Assembly: GCF_032854445.1 (NCBI RefSeq)
Contig: NC_088306.1
Location: forward strand, 10,192,193 to 10,256,192
Length of the DNA stretch: 64,000 bases
Direction of reading: 5' to 3'
From: Liolophura sinensis
Lineage: Eukaryota; Mollusca; Polyplacophora; Chitonida; Chitonidae
Below are positions 49,201 through 58,650 of the stretch, one piece after another. The notes beneath the pieces were generated by a model. The model saw only the letters and a list, made by a program, of their open reading frames with translations, did no database searches and was not told where the DNA came from. Within the stretch, counting starts at the first letter, position 1, and the number at the start of each line of letters is the position of its first letter. The translations under genes were made by a program, and so were the position numbers.

Positions 49201-52200
49201 TTATTCCAGGTCTATTCCATTCTTTGTTCTCTATTATTCATTCTCCATCCTGTGCTGATTGCATTCTTTGTCATTCACTCCCCATGGTCTGTTATTCCAG
49301 GTCTATTCCATTCTTTGTTCTCTATCATTCATTCTCCATCCTGTGCTGATTGCATTCTTTGTCATTCACTCCCCATGGTCTGTTATTCCAGGTCTATTCC
49401 ATTCTTTGTTCTCTATTATTCATTCTCCATCCTGTGCTGATTGCATTCTTTGTCATTCTCTCCCCATCGTCTGTTATCCCAGGTCTATTCCATTCTTTGT
49501 TCTCTATTATTCATTCTCCATCCTGTGCTGATTGCATTCTTTGTCATTCACTCCCCATCGTCTATTATGCCAGGTCTGTTCCATTCTTTGTTCTCTATTA
49601 TTCATTCTCCATCCTGTGCTGATTGCATTCTTTGTCATTCACTCCCCATCGTCTGTTATGCCAGGTCTGTTCCATTCTTTGTTCTCTGTTATTCATTCTC
49701 TGTCCTGTGCTGATTGCATTCTTTGTCATTCACTCCCCATGGTCTGTTATCCCAGGTCTATTCCATTCTTTGTTCTCTATTATTCATTCTCCATCCTGTG
49801 CTGATTGCATTCTATGTCATTCTCTCCCTATCGTCTGTTATCCCAGGTCTATTCCATTCTTTGTTCTCTATTATTCATTCTCCATCCTGTGCTGATTGCA
49901 TTCGTTGTCATTCACTCCCTATCGTTTGTTATTCCAGGTCTATTCCATTCTTTGTTCTCTATTATTCATTCTCCATCCTGTGCTGATTGCATTCTTTGTC
50001 ATTCACTCCCCATCGTCTGTTATGCCAGGTCTGTTCCATTCTTTGTTCTCTGTTATTCATTCTCTGTCCTGTGCTGATTGCATTCTTTGTCATTCTCTCC
50101 CCATGGTCTGTTATCCCAGGTCTATTCCATTCTTTGTTCTCTATTATTCATTCTCCATCCTGTGCTGATTGCATTCTTTGTCATTCACTCCCCATCATCT
50201 GTTATCCCAGGTCTGTTCCATTCTTTGTTCTCTGTTATTCATTCTCTGTCCTATGCTGATTGCATTCTTTGTCATTCACGCCCCATCGTCTATTATGCCA
50301 GGTCTATTCCATTCTTTGTTCTCTATTATTCATTCTCTATCCTGTGCTGATTGCATTCTTCGTCATTCACTCCCCATGGTCTGTTATTCCAGGTCTATTC
50401 CATTCTTTGTTCTCTATTATTCATTCTCCATCCTGTGCTGATTGCATTCTTTGTCATTCACTCCCCATCGTCTGTTATCCCAGGTCTATTCCATTCTTTG
50501 TCCTCTATTATTCATTCTCCATCCTGTGCTGATTGCATTCTTTGTCATTCACTCCCCATCATCTGTTATCCCAGGTCTGTTCCATTCTTTCTTCTCTGTT
50601 ATTCATTCTCTGTCCTATGCTGATTGCATTCTTTGTCATTCACGCCCCATCGTCTATTATGCCAGGTCTATTCCATTCTTTGTTCTCTATTATTCATTCT
50701 CCATCCTGTGCTGATTGCATTCTTTGTCATTCTCTCCCCATCGTCTATTATGCCAGGTCTGTTCCATTCTTTGTTCTCTATTATTCATTCTCTATCCTGT
50801 GCTGATTGCATTCTTTGTCATTCTCTCCCAATGGTCTGTTATTTCAGGTCTATTCCATTCTTTGTTCTCTATTATTCATTCTCCATCCTGTGCTGATTGC
50901 ATTCTTTGTCATTCTCTCCCCATCGTCTGTTATCCCAGGTCTATTCCATTCTTTGTTCTCTATTATTCATTCTCCATCCTGTGCTGATTGCATTCGTTGT
51001 CATTCACTCCCTATCGTTTGTTATTCCAGGTCTATTCCATTCTTTGTTCTCTATTATTCATTCTCCATCCTGTGCTGATTGCATTCTTTGTCATTCACTC
51101 CCCATCGTCTGTTATGCCAGGTCTGTTCCATTCTTTCTTCTCTGTTATTCATTCTCTGTCCTGTGCTGATTGCATTCTTTGTCATTCTCTCCCCATGGTC
51201 TGTTATCCCAGGTCTATTCCATTCTTTGTTCTCTATTATTCATTCTCCATCCTGTGCTGATTGCATTCTTTGTCATTCACTCCCCATCATCTGTTATCCC
51301 AGGTCTGTTCCATTCTTTGTTCTCTGTTATTCATTCTCTGTCCTATGCTGATTGCATTCTTTGTCATTCACGCCCCATCGTCTATTATGCCAGGTCTATT
51401 CCATTCTTTGTTCTCTATTATTCATTCTCTATCCTGTGCTGATTGCATTCTTTGTCATTCACTCCCCATGGTCTGTTATTCCAGGTCTATTCCATTCTTT
51501 GTTCTCTATTATTCATTCTCCATCCTGTGCTGATTGCATTCTTTGTCATTCACTCCCCATGGTCTGTTATCCCAGGTCTATTCCATTCTTTGTCCTCTAT
51601 TATTCATTCTCCATCCTGTGCTGATTGCATTCTTTGTCATTCCACTCCCCATCATCTGTTATCCCAGGTCTGTTCCATTCTTTCTTCTCTGTTATTCATT
51701 CTCTGTCCTATGCTGATTGCATTCTTTGTCATTCACGCCCCATCGTCTATTATGCCAGGTCTATTCCATTCTTTGTTCTCTATTATTCATTCTCCATCCT
51801 GTGCTGATTGCATTCTTTGTCATTCTTCCCCATCGTCTATTATGCCAGGTCTGTTTCCATTCTTTGTTCTCTATTATTCATTCTCTATCCTGTGCTGATT
51901 GCATTCTTTGTCATTCTCTCCCAATGGTCTGTTATTTCAGGTCTATTCCATTCTTTGTTCTCTATTATTCATTCCTCCATCCTGTGCTGATTGCATTCTT
52001 TGTCATTCTCTCCCCATCGTCTGTTATCCCAGGTCTATTCCATTCTTTCTTCTCTATTATTCATTCTCTATCCTGTGCTGATTGCATTCTATGTCATTTC
52101 TCTCCCCATCGTCTTGTTATCCCAGGCCTATTCCATTCTTTGTTCTCTATTATTTATTCTCTGTCCTGTGCTGATTGCATTCTTTGTTGTTTATTCTGCA

Positions 52201-53123
52201 CTGTGTAGTGTACCCTGTCAGTATATTATAGCTGTCATTATAATTATAGCTTTCTATTTCCGAAGATCGAAAAATATTCTGTTAACATCCTACTTTTCCT
52301 GCACAAAATTCCTATACTTACACTATGTGTTTTGTCCAAAGTGGGCTGAGATCCCTGTTCTGGTTATCCAAATACTGTCACTGGTTGTCTGAGACATTAT
52401 ATGTGGTGTCCAAGACATCATATTTGGTGTCCGAGACATCATATGTGGTGTCCGAGACATCATATGTGGTTGTCCGAGACATCATATGTGGTGTGCGAGA
52501 CATCAAACACGTATGTGGTGTCCGGGGACATCGCATGTGGTGTCCGAGACATCATACACATATGTGGTGTCCTAGGACATCACATGTGGTGTCTGAGACA
52601 TCATATGTGGTGTTCGAGACATCATACACGTATGTGGTGTCCAGAAATGCTGTAAATGTTGCAGTATTGAAACCGCCTTTTTGTAGGATATAGCTTTGTG
52701 ACCATGTCAAATAATTTTGACCCCAAAATAAAAAAGTTCAAATGATATAATGTAGATTTAGCAATGTGGCATGAATTAAAACTATAAACCAACAAACAGT
52801 CCGAATCTGAATATTGAGTTATTTAATCTGGATATGTCAAAATGAAACTGATTATTGAGTGACTTAACTCTGATATCTTAGATGTTGTGGAGAACACTGT
52901 TTTGAAACACCAGAGCCTTGGGGTGGGCCCCTCGGGAGATGGTTGCCGTTTTGCTCCTCTTGACGGACTCTGCTACAGGACCTCAGATGCCCCTTCAGTC
53001 ACAACTTCCACAAACAGTTCCGACAACGATCAGATTAAGAGTTTTGATGACGTACGCAGAGCCCTTCAGAAAACGTCCAGGGTTATCAGTGATATCGATT
53101 CCTTGTTGTCCGCACGCAAGTAA
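28222..53123 (+). CDS. C5orf34: C5orf34 homologue (DUF4524/DUF4520-type), eleven coding exons, complete
   Basis: Coding exons: 28222-28369, 31045-31184, 31953-32847, 34822-35041, 36889-37012, 38406-38570, 40558-40773, 43711-43847, 44328-44432, 45872-45912, 52882-53123. Every junction keeps phase; the sum is 2433 nt, giving 810 residues and TAA. The N-terminus (EVRYSDGSRLELSPCGS, ALDFRNRF, EAAWPS) matches the conserved start of vertebrate C5orf34. Exon 3 adds a long Ser/Arg-rich, probably disordered stretch. Exons 4-9 carry the second conserved region (cysteine- and aromatic-rich). The C-terminus (FDDVRRALQKTSRVISDID) looks helical. Molecular function is unknown. It is longer than the human protein (about 640 aa), mainly through the disordered middle. 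Intron 6 has a poor donor (GTCTGA), the last intron is U12-type, and an N gap lies in intron 7. Exon 10 is only 41 bp and is the least certain. Confidence 0.9.
28775..28924 (-). mobile_element. SINE family A copy with 14-bp target-site duplication
   Basis: Reverse copy with tail complement, core, and a truncated head. Exact 14-bp repeats ACTTTGTTATAGTA lie at 28761-28774 and 28925-28938. In C5orf34 intron 1. Confidence 0.92.
29005..30590. repeat. 45-bp minisatellite, about 34 copies
   Basis: Unit of 45 bp containing ATAGGATTCCACCAGCATGC, AGAATGCTTAGCTTACAAC and TTAGAA. Variants alternate (ACGTGGAAA, TTAAAAATA, CTTACC) and multi-unit patterns recur. In C5orf34 intron 1. The multiple-of-three unit leaves frames of 433 and 348 codons open on +; they lack start context, splice logic or compositional variety and are not genes. 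Confidence 0.96.
30608..30872 (+). mobile_element. SINE family B copy
   Basis: Starts where the 45-bp array ends. Head GTAGATCCAGGGTCAAATCC, body GGAGTTGCAGCTTCC and CGTATCAGTATAATGCC, end CCCCAAGCACTCACTCACTC. Internal deletion near the 3' end. In C5orf34 intron 1. Confidence 0.85.
31541..31795 (+). mobile_element. SINE family A copy, full length
   Basis: The tRNA-like head (CCTCTTTGGCTCAG, GTGAGTTCAAGTCC), core and (AAATA)n tail are all present. Direct repeats ATCTCTGTG lie at 31532-31540 and 31796-31804. In C5orf34 intron 2. Confidence 0.9.
32905..34040. repeat. 41-bp minisatellite, about 27 copies
   Basis: Unit of 41 bp (TGACATGACAGGGTTCAGG, TTTATGGGTGTGGGAGTTTC). In C5orf34 intron 3, starting about 60 bp after exon 3. 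Confidence 0.95.
34349..34533 (+). mobile_element. SINE family A copy with 11-bp target-site duplication
   Basis: Partial head (GCGAGTTCAGTCCAGC), core and tail. Direct repeats TATATTTGTTC at 34338-34348 and 34534-34544. In C5orf34 intron 3. Confidence 0.9.
35042..36888. other. C5orf34 intron 4, mostly unique sequence
   Basis: A short threefold repeat (ATGGCTGGCGTC-like) at about 35745-35785, and a SINE A head fragment on the - strand at about 35788-35873 (CAAGAGCGCTCACATTGG, TAGCACACTAAACC). Otherwise nothing recognised. Confidence 0.5.
37435..38285. repeat. 32/33-bp minisatellite, about 26 copies
   Basis: Unit TATGACAGTTTTTGTTGATT then TATTTCTCACAG, with a 33-bp variant ending CACATT. In C5orf34 intron 5, ending about 120 bp before the exon at 38406. 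Each unit reads like a branch point, pyrimidine tract and acceptor on the sense strand. Confidence 0.95.
38733..38935. repeat. 25-bp minisatellite, 8 copies
   Basis: Near-identical 25-bp units (GGACTGGTGTCAGTATATTG plus AAATA, with a TTC variant). In C5orf34 intron 6. Confidence 0.93.
39180..39275. repeat. CTGT/CTGC tetranucleotide microsatellite
   Basis: Runs of CTGTCTGTCTGC with CATG interruptions. The preceding GGTTCAGTCCCGGCC looks like a tRNA B box, so a further SINE may end here. Confidence 0.85.
40245..40323 (+). mobile_element. SINE family A 3' fragment
   Basis: GGTTTCCTCCCACCATTACG to ACCAATCAAATAAATAAATA. Only the 3' part remains. Another tail remnant (AAATCAAATAAATAAATA) lies at about 40185-40202. 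Confidence 0.75.
40774..42604. other. C5orf34 intron 7, left of the assembly gap
   Basis: Unique sequence apart from a GC-rich patch near 41020-41115 with a perfect hairpin (41081-41111). No exon or known element seen. Confidence 0.5.
41081..41111. other. GC-rich perfect inverted repeat (13-bp arms, 5-base loop)
   Basis: AGGGCAGGGCTGT, loop AAATA, ACAGCCCTGCCCT. Pairing can extend outward imperfectly (CCCCCCTA against TAGGGC). It stands out in an AT-rich intron and could be a small foldback element or hairpin RNA source. No function is claimed. Confidence 0.8.
42605..42804. other. Assembly gap of exactly 200 N
   Basis: The round size shows a scaffold join of unknown true length. C5orf34 exons 7 and 8 on either side join in frame, so order and orientation across the gap are supported by the gene. 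Confidence 0.99.
43453..43592 (+). mobile_element. SINE family A copy, diverged
   Basis: CAGCAACATGCAGATAATCG, GTTTCCTTCCACCATAATG, ATATTTTTGAGTGCGATG and an (ACAAATA)n tail. In C5orf34 intron 7. Confidence 0.78.
44985..45260 (-). mobile_element. SINE family C copy
   Basis: Reverse copy: tail complement CATTTATTTGATTGTTC, then GAAACCAGAGTGCCGTGG, matching the family C body at 22440-22490. The head side is near 45245. In C5orf34 intron 9. Confidence 0.65.
45330..45635 (+). mobile_element. SINE family B copy
   Basis: Head with GTAGGTCCAGGGCCTATCC, body AAAGAGGAAGTTGTAGC and TATTAGTATAATGGC, end ATTGTTAAGTACGATG, CCCCAAGCACTCACTCACTC. In C5orf34 intron 9. Confidence 0.85.
46148..46385. repeat. 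17-bp minisatellite
   Basis: About 14 units of TAGTTATCACCATTGCC, with TGTC, CGTT and CATC variants. In the last C5orf34 intron, just before the 91-bp satellite. Confidence 0.9.
46425..52195. repeat. 91-bp satellite, about 63 copies, with higher-order structure
   Basis: Unit of 91 bp with CAGGTCTATTCCATTCTTTG, TTCTCTATTATTCATTCTCC, ATCCTGTGCTGATTGCATTC and TTTGTCATTCACTCCCCATC. Units are highly alike, differing at a few variable sites (TCACTC/TCTCTC, CATGGT/CATCGT, ATCCC/ATTCC/ATGCC). Variant order repeats at 1638 bp (18 units): translations beginning at 46893 and 48531, and at 47257 and 48895, are identical. Shorter 14- and 12-unit block shifts occur further right. The 90-codon open frames every 91 bp are artefacts of one TGA per unit. 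Single-base indels cluster in the last six units. Confidence 0.98.
52383..52640. repeat. 21-bp minisatellite
   Basis: About 11 units of ATGTGGTGTCCGAGACATCA plus T, some with a 5-6 bp ACACGT insertion. It ends about 240 bp before the last C5orf34 exon. Confidence 0.9.
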
Positions 53124-53560
53124 TTTCTTGAAGGATTAAGATATTTGTATATGTTAACCGACCAATATTTTAGCTAGTTTCAGGGAAGTGTTTTATGAAA
53201 AACATTCTGTTTCATTGCTGTGTTTTAAGTCTAGTTCTGTGTAGTGCTAGCACTTTCTGGCTGATGAACGGTAGCATTTTTTTGTGCGTAAAAGTGAAAG
53301 GTGCTTTACACTGACTGTGGCTTTTGGTGTGGAATAGAAAACACATGTTCACTGCTGGTAAGTCCTGGACATGTGGAAAATGGCAGTGTCTCAGTATGAT
53401 ATTAAATAACAATTTCTGATTTATATCTTGGTGATGGCATGGGCAATTTTTCATCTGAATGAATTCGAAACCTTTCTGCTTTTCTTGTGTTTTGAAAATG
53501 GTTGCCAGAGTGCTTTTATATTTCGCCTGCTCTGAAAGTGACCTTATTGTATTTGCATTT

Positions 53561-54258
53561 TTAATCATGATTAGAGGGTATGCAGACCTTTGGTTAAAAT
53601 ATCGCTGCCTTGGTGTAGGTAAATGCCCCGGTTTGACTCTGGGAACAGATTATCTAAGTTGAATTACTTATTGAATTAATCATGATTAAAGGGCATGCAG
53701 ACCTTTGGTTAAAATATCGCTGCCTTGATGTAAGTAAATGCCCTGATGGGACTCTGGGAACAGATTATCTAAGTTGAATTACTTATTGAATTAATCATGA
53801 TTAAAGGGTATGCAGACCTTTGGTTATATTATCGCAGCCTTGATGTAGTTAAATGTCCTGATTTGACTCTGGGAACAGATTATCTAAGTTGAATTACTTA
53901 TTGAATTAATCATGATTAAAGGGCATGCAGACCTTTGGTTAAAATATCGCTGCCTTGGCGTAAGTAAATGCCTTGATTTGACTCTGGGAACAGATTATCT
54001 AAGTTGAATTACTTATTGAATTAATCATGATTTAAGGGCATGCAGACCTTTGGTTAAAATATCGCTGCCTTGGTGTATGTAAATGCCCTGATGGGACTCT
54101 GGGAACAGATTGTCTAAGTTGAATTACTTATTGAATTAATCATAATTAAAGGGCATGCAGACCTTTGGTTAAAATATCGCTGCCTTGGTGTAGTTAAATG
54201 CCCTGATTTGACTCTGGGAACAGATTATCTAAGTTGAATTACTTATTGAATTAATTAT
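53561..54258. repeat. 115-bp tandem repeat, 6 copies
   Basis: TTAATCATGATTA recurs at 53561, 53676, 53791, 53906, 54021 and 54136, an exact 115-bp spacing without indels. Units contain GGGCATGCAGACCTTTGG and ACTCTGGGAACAGATTATC. Just downstream of the C5orf34 stop, so possibly in its 3' UTR. Confidence 0.95.
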
Positions 54259-54744
54259 TTTACTCATGCTGCAGATTCTGTAGAGAAAAGCAAATGGAGA
54301 ACCTCATCAGTCGTTTGTAGACATTTTTCCAAAGATGGAAAGCTTTAATATGGCGTATTGAATGTGTTTTTTTGTTATCTATTTCAGCTGAAAGCAATTG
54401 TGCTTCTAACTTATTTGAAAGAAATGGTTATTTGTAGGCTATAAGGAAGACAGTAACTTTCTATACACAGTATAGCTCTTCCAAAAAGCATACTGAATTG
54501 ATGATTGGCTGAGAGTGGAGATAGTCCATCCAAGGTTAAAGCATGTAACAATGGTCACAATATCGGCAAATGACCTAAAATTTCTCCCCCAAAACTACAT
54601 TTTTAGAGGCTCATGAATGTTATAAAATCTTTCTCCTAGTGCTGAAACTTCCGTAGTAAGATATCATCCCACTTTCCAGACAAACCTCAGAATGGCAATC
54701 TTGACCAATGCTATTCAGGAATCAGGTAAAATGTACAAAAAAAT

Positions 54745-55325
54745 TGTAGAACGCACCAAAGTATGAACACACCACACACCAAAGCATGAATGCACCACTT
54801 ACCAAGCATGAACGCACCACATAGCAAAACATGAACTCACTTGTTACCAAAGCATGAACGCACCATGTGGTACCAAAGCATGAAAGCACCACATACAAAA
54901 GCATGAACGCACCACGTACCAAAGCATGAATGCACCACGTACCTAGGCATGAGCGCACCACGTACCAAATTATAAATGCACGATGTACCAAAGCATGAAT
55001 GCACGACGTACCAAAGCAACGACACACCACATACCAAAGCATGAACACACCACATACCAAAGCATGAACGCACCCCATACCAAAGCATGAACGCACCACA
55101 TACCAAAGCATGAACGCACCACATACCAAAGAATGAACACACCAAGGACCAAAGTATGAACATACCAATTACCAGAGTATGAACACACCAGCTATCAAAC
55201 AATGAACTCACCACTTACCAAAGCATAAACGTACCACTTTTCATAGGATGAACACACCACGTATCAAAGCATGAACACACCACATACCAAGACATGAACA
55301 TACCACTTAGCAAAATTTTAACCAA
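54745..55325. repeat. 23-bp minisatellite
   Basis: About 25 units of ACCAAAGCATGAACGCACCA plus CAT. The - strand stays open for up to 148 codons by chance. Lies 3' of C5orf34. Confidence 0.93.
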
Positions 55326-55889
55326 TACTTTCTGAACCATCGACTAGCGCTCATTCAGTATTGTTTTTTTTTTTTTTTAATTTATACTTTTTTGTTTTAT
55401 TACAGTGCACTAGTTGATTTTTGATAGCCAAAGCTACTCAGTGGGATTTATCATTTCATTATATTATAAATAATATATAACTTATTTTATTTTTCTACTT
55501 TCGTTCATGCCATGAACAAGGGATATTTTACCGATTAGAACAGCTTTTTGGCTTACGGCCAATTGTCCAGATTTGTGTAAAATGATAGTCGAGATTGAAA
55601 GTTTAATATCGCACTAAGATCATACTGCGCCATAACGAATTCCAAGAGGTTAGTTAATATCAACTTCAAATGTCACTACAGATTTTCAAAAGAGCAGGGA
55701 ACTGGCGACATTTAACCCAATGAAATTGTGTTGTAAAGATTCTAGTCAACAATAACATGTGTTTTTACCTCTTGAAAACTTTAGTCAGGAACCAGTGATT
55801 CACTTTTTTTAAAATCATTTTTAGCTCGCCTGTACGAAGTAAAGAGAGGTATTATGAGAAGGGGTTAGATAGTGTCGGTGGCGGTGTCC

Positions 55890-56176
55890 ACTTTCGTTTA
55901 AGTTTTTGGCCAAGCATAGGGTTGCAGTGGCTCTGCAGTCCTTACGCATACAATAAAGTTATACCTGTGACGGTATAATATTTTTGGCCTTACCTGTTGA
56001 TTTAGTGGCAAGATCTTAGCACTGCCTGATTAGAGAATAATATCTGTGTATTGCAGAGTCGTTCATTCTACTTTATTTTCATTTAGAAGTCATTATTTGA
56101 ACGCATGACATGATTTGAACATAATGCCGTTGTACGAACTGCTCAATCAGGCCAGCTACCGTATTTTCAGAATGCT
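55890..56176 (+). mobile_element. Dispersed repeat D, copy 2 (uninterrupted end)
   Basis: Same block order as 23063-23604 but about 250 bp shorter. It begins after an AGCTCGCCTGTACGAAG stretch and ends in GTATTTTCAGAATGC without the SINE that splits copy 1. Family unknown. Confidence 0.7.
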
Positions 56177-56382
56177 TTGTTTTATGTCCTGTCTTAATTT
56201 TCTATTCTTGAGTACGAGAAAGTAAGAGCTCCTCTGATTTTCTAGAGATGACGAATAATTGACCTTGACTAAGTTTCTGAAGGTCATGAATTCCAGTATT
56301 CTAGACCTCCGCCATCAGGGCAATTGTCATTTTACTTGCACTTACCCTGAGTAACATGGAAATGAATACGAAAGTCGGCTTC

Positions 56383-56503
56383 AGGTCTGCCAGCATCCTG
56401 CGGATGGTCTTGGGTTTCGAACCCGGTTTCCTCTCAACATAATGCTAGGCGGCGGCGTGTAAGTGAAATATTCTTGAGTACGGAGTAAAACACCAATCAA
56501 ATG
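56383..56503 (+). mobile_element. SINE family A copy, 5' truncated
   Basis: AGGTCTGCCAGCATCCTGCG, ATATTCTTGAGTACGGAG and ACCAATCAAAT, with almost no tail. Flanked by imperfect 12-bp repeats (AAGTCGGCTTCA / AAGTCTGCTTCA). Confidence 0.85.
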
Positions 56504-57165
56504 ATGAAGTCTGCTTCACAGTCTCAAAGTCCAAAGATAACGTACGCTTTTGTTGCCGTTCTTAATTTACACATGGAGCGTTATTGTCCTATCGTTCGGG
56601 CATCCTATAATTTCAGGTTATTATCAGCCATAGTTCACAGAATATGATCCAGTGTTGTTCATTTCCTTATACCTTCCCGTCTCATTTTCACCTCTGTCAT
56701 TACCTCAAGTGAACTGCGCTGTCTTGTTTCCCCTGTATGTCCTCTATGTTCGACTACATGAATTGCAAGACTCGTTCTATAGTTATGTGGCAAAACCCAG
56801 TTCCGACCTTGACCTATTTTTAGTTGAAGTTAGATTACAACATAGGATTGTAAATACATTAGCATTTATATCCCTGAAATGGTCTTTGGGAACATAGGGC
56901 CTAATACTGATATTGAATCGAGCTTACGACTGACGGGTGCCTACGTTGGACTTATTTTTCTTTGTATAACAACGATGTTGTTGCACAAAAGAATATTCAC
57001 AATTTGTATATATAAATATTTGTAATAAGATAGTTTCAACTAAAATGCTCGTTTCATATGTATATAAAAATCTTTTCCACTTCAAACTTTGTTACTAGCG
57101 ATTTTCCGCTCTCTTCCTCAAATTGTACATACTTGTTATCTATTTTGTAGAAGAATTTAAAATGG

Positions 57166-57171
57166 AATAAA
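57166..57171 (+). promoter_or_regulatory. Candidate poly(A) signal
   Basis: AATAAA is followed about 35-45 bases later by a T/G-rich stretch (GTTTTATTGTTTGTGTG), the usual arrangement of a cleavage site. It could end a long C5orf34 3' UTR or an unrecognised transcript. Confidence 0.35.
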
Positions 57172-57369
57172 ATTTGTTTTATCGAGTAATACTTCACTCT
57201 CGGGCGTTTTATTGTTTGTGTGTCCACTTTACTCTTCCGTTTGCTCAGCCTTTGTCATATGGCACTTTACCACGTCCTATAGCACTTCTGATCAACTGGC
57301 CTAGCTTCTAGTGACAGATCAAGTTATCGCTAGGCACTTTCCTTTTAATGGCCGTCTTTAGTTTTGTAT

Positions 57370-57815
57370 CATACTCGAGTGTCCCGGAGACAACTGGCCA
57401 TTGATCAGTGAGGCGCCATCTATTTGGGTGTCCCGGAGACCACTGGCCGTAGACCAATGAGGAGTCCTCTTTTGGGACCTCCCTGAGACAACTGCCCATT
57501 GACCAATGGGGAGTCATCTACTGGGACGTCCCTGAGATAACTGGCATTGACCAATGAGGTGTCATCTACTGGGACGTCCCTGATACAACTGGCCATAGAC
57601 CAGTGAGGTACCATCTACTGGGGTGTCTCAGATACAACTGGCCATTGGCCAATGAGGCGCCATCTACTGGGGTCTTCCGGAAACCACTGGCCATTGGCCA
57701 ATGAGGAGTCATCCACTGGGCTTTCCCAGAGACAACTTGCCATTGACGAATGAGGTGCCATTATTCAGACGTCCCGGAGACAACTGGCCATTGATCAGTG
57801 AGGTGCCGTCTATTT
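57370..57815. repeat. ~50-bp degenerate minisatellite
   Basis: Eight to nine units of about 48-60 bp (CAACTGGCCATTGACCAATG, AGG-GTCATCTACTGGG, GTCCC-GAGA). Adjoins the 33-bp array. Confidence 0.88.
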
Positions 57816-57819
57816 GGGT

Positions 57820-58650
57820 GTCCAACATTACAGCGAGGCTAATCTGACACATGACCAACATTACATCCAGCCGTATCGGTCGCACGACCAACATTACATC
57901 GCGAGTATCTGATGCACAACCAACATTATATCACGTACCTGACGTACGACCAACATTACATCAGATCATATTTGACGTGCGATCAATATTACAGCGAGTT
58001 TTATTTGAAGCACAGTCAATATTACTTATTTGAAGCACGAATAACATTACAGCGACCCTTATCTGACGCACGACCAACATTATAGCCAGTCTTACGTGAC
58101 CCACGACCAACATTACAGGGAACCTTATCTGACGCAGGACCAGCATTACACCGAGTCTTATCTGACGCATGACCGACATTACAGCCAGTCTTTCCTGACG
58201 CACGGCCAACATTACACCTCTTCGTATCTGACGCACGACCAACGTTACATCACATTGTATTTGACGCACGGCCAACATTACAGCCAGTCTTGTCTGACGC
58301 ATGCCCAACATTACAGCCACTCTTGTCTGACGCATGCCCAACATTACAACCAGTCTTATCTGACGCATGACCAACATTACAGCCAGTCTTATCTGACGCA
58401 CGACCAACATTACAGCCAGTCTTATCTGACGCATGACCAACATCACATCGTGTCGTATCTGACACACTGTCATCATTACATCAGATCATGTCGTATCTGA
58501 CACACTGTCATCATTACATCGAGGCATATCTGACACATGACCAACATTACACCGCGTCTTATCTGACGCATGACCAACATTACACCGTGTCGTATTTTAC
58601 GCATGACCAACATTACACCGCGTCGTATCTGACAAGGAGTCTCACCTCAC
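57820..58650. repeat. 33-bp minisatellite, about 25 copies
   Basis: Unit CTTATCTGACGCACGACCAA plus CATTACAGCCAGT, with ends more diverged than the centre. Open frames of up to 171 codons on - and 134 on + follow from the 33-bp period. Copies abut with no unique spacers, so it is not CRISPR. Confidence 0.95.

Larger units (their letters stand above)
45913..52881 (+). other. C5orf34: U12-type (minor spliceosome) intron of C5orf34
   Basis: The donor is GTATCCTTTG at 45913-45922, matching the U12 5' splice consensus. A U12-like branch site TGACTTAACT ends at 52869, with its adenosines about 14 bases from the acceptor AG at 52880-52881. That distance is typical of U12 introns. No long pyrimidine tract precedes the acceptor. 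The phases of exons 10 and 11 match. The intron carries the 17-bp, 91-bp and 21-bp arrays. Confidence 0.8.

Noticed and set aside
46349-52392. Dozens of 90-codon frames spaced 91 bp apart as a gene family
   Set aside because: Each is three satellite units read between the unit's TGA codons; a pure result of a 91-bp repeat.
54722-55214. 148- and 125-codon - strand frames rich in Cys, Val and Trp
   Set aside because: Translations of the 23-bp array; several frames open in parallel.
56652-56897. 81-codon + frame before the poly(A) signal at 57166
   Set aside because: No recognisable domain. More likely untranslated sequence upstream of the poly(A) signal, though a small gene cannot be excluded.
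57820-58650. CRISPR-like array (33-bp units) or repeat-protein gene
   Set aside because: Units abut with no unique spacers, the host is a eukaryote, and open frames on both strands come from the period of 33.
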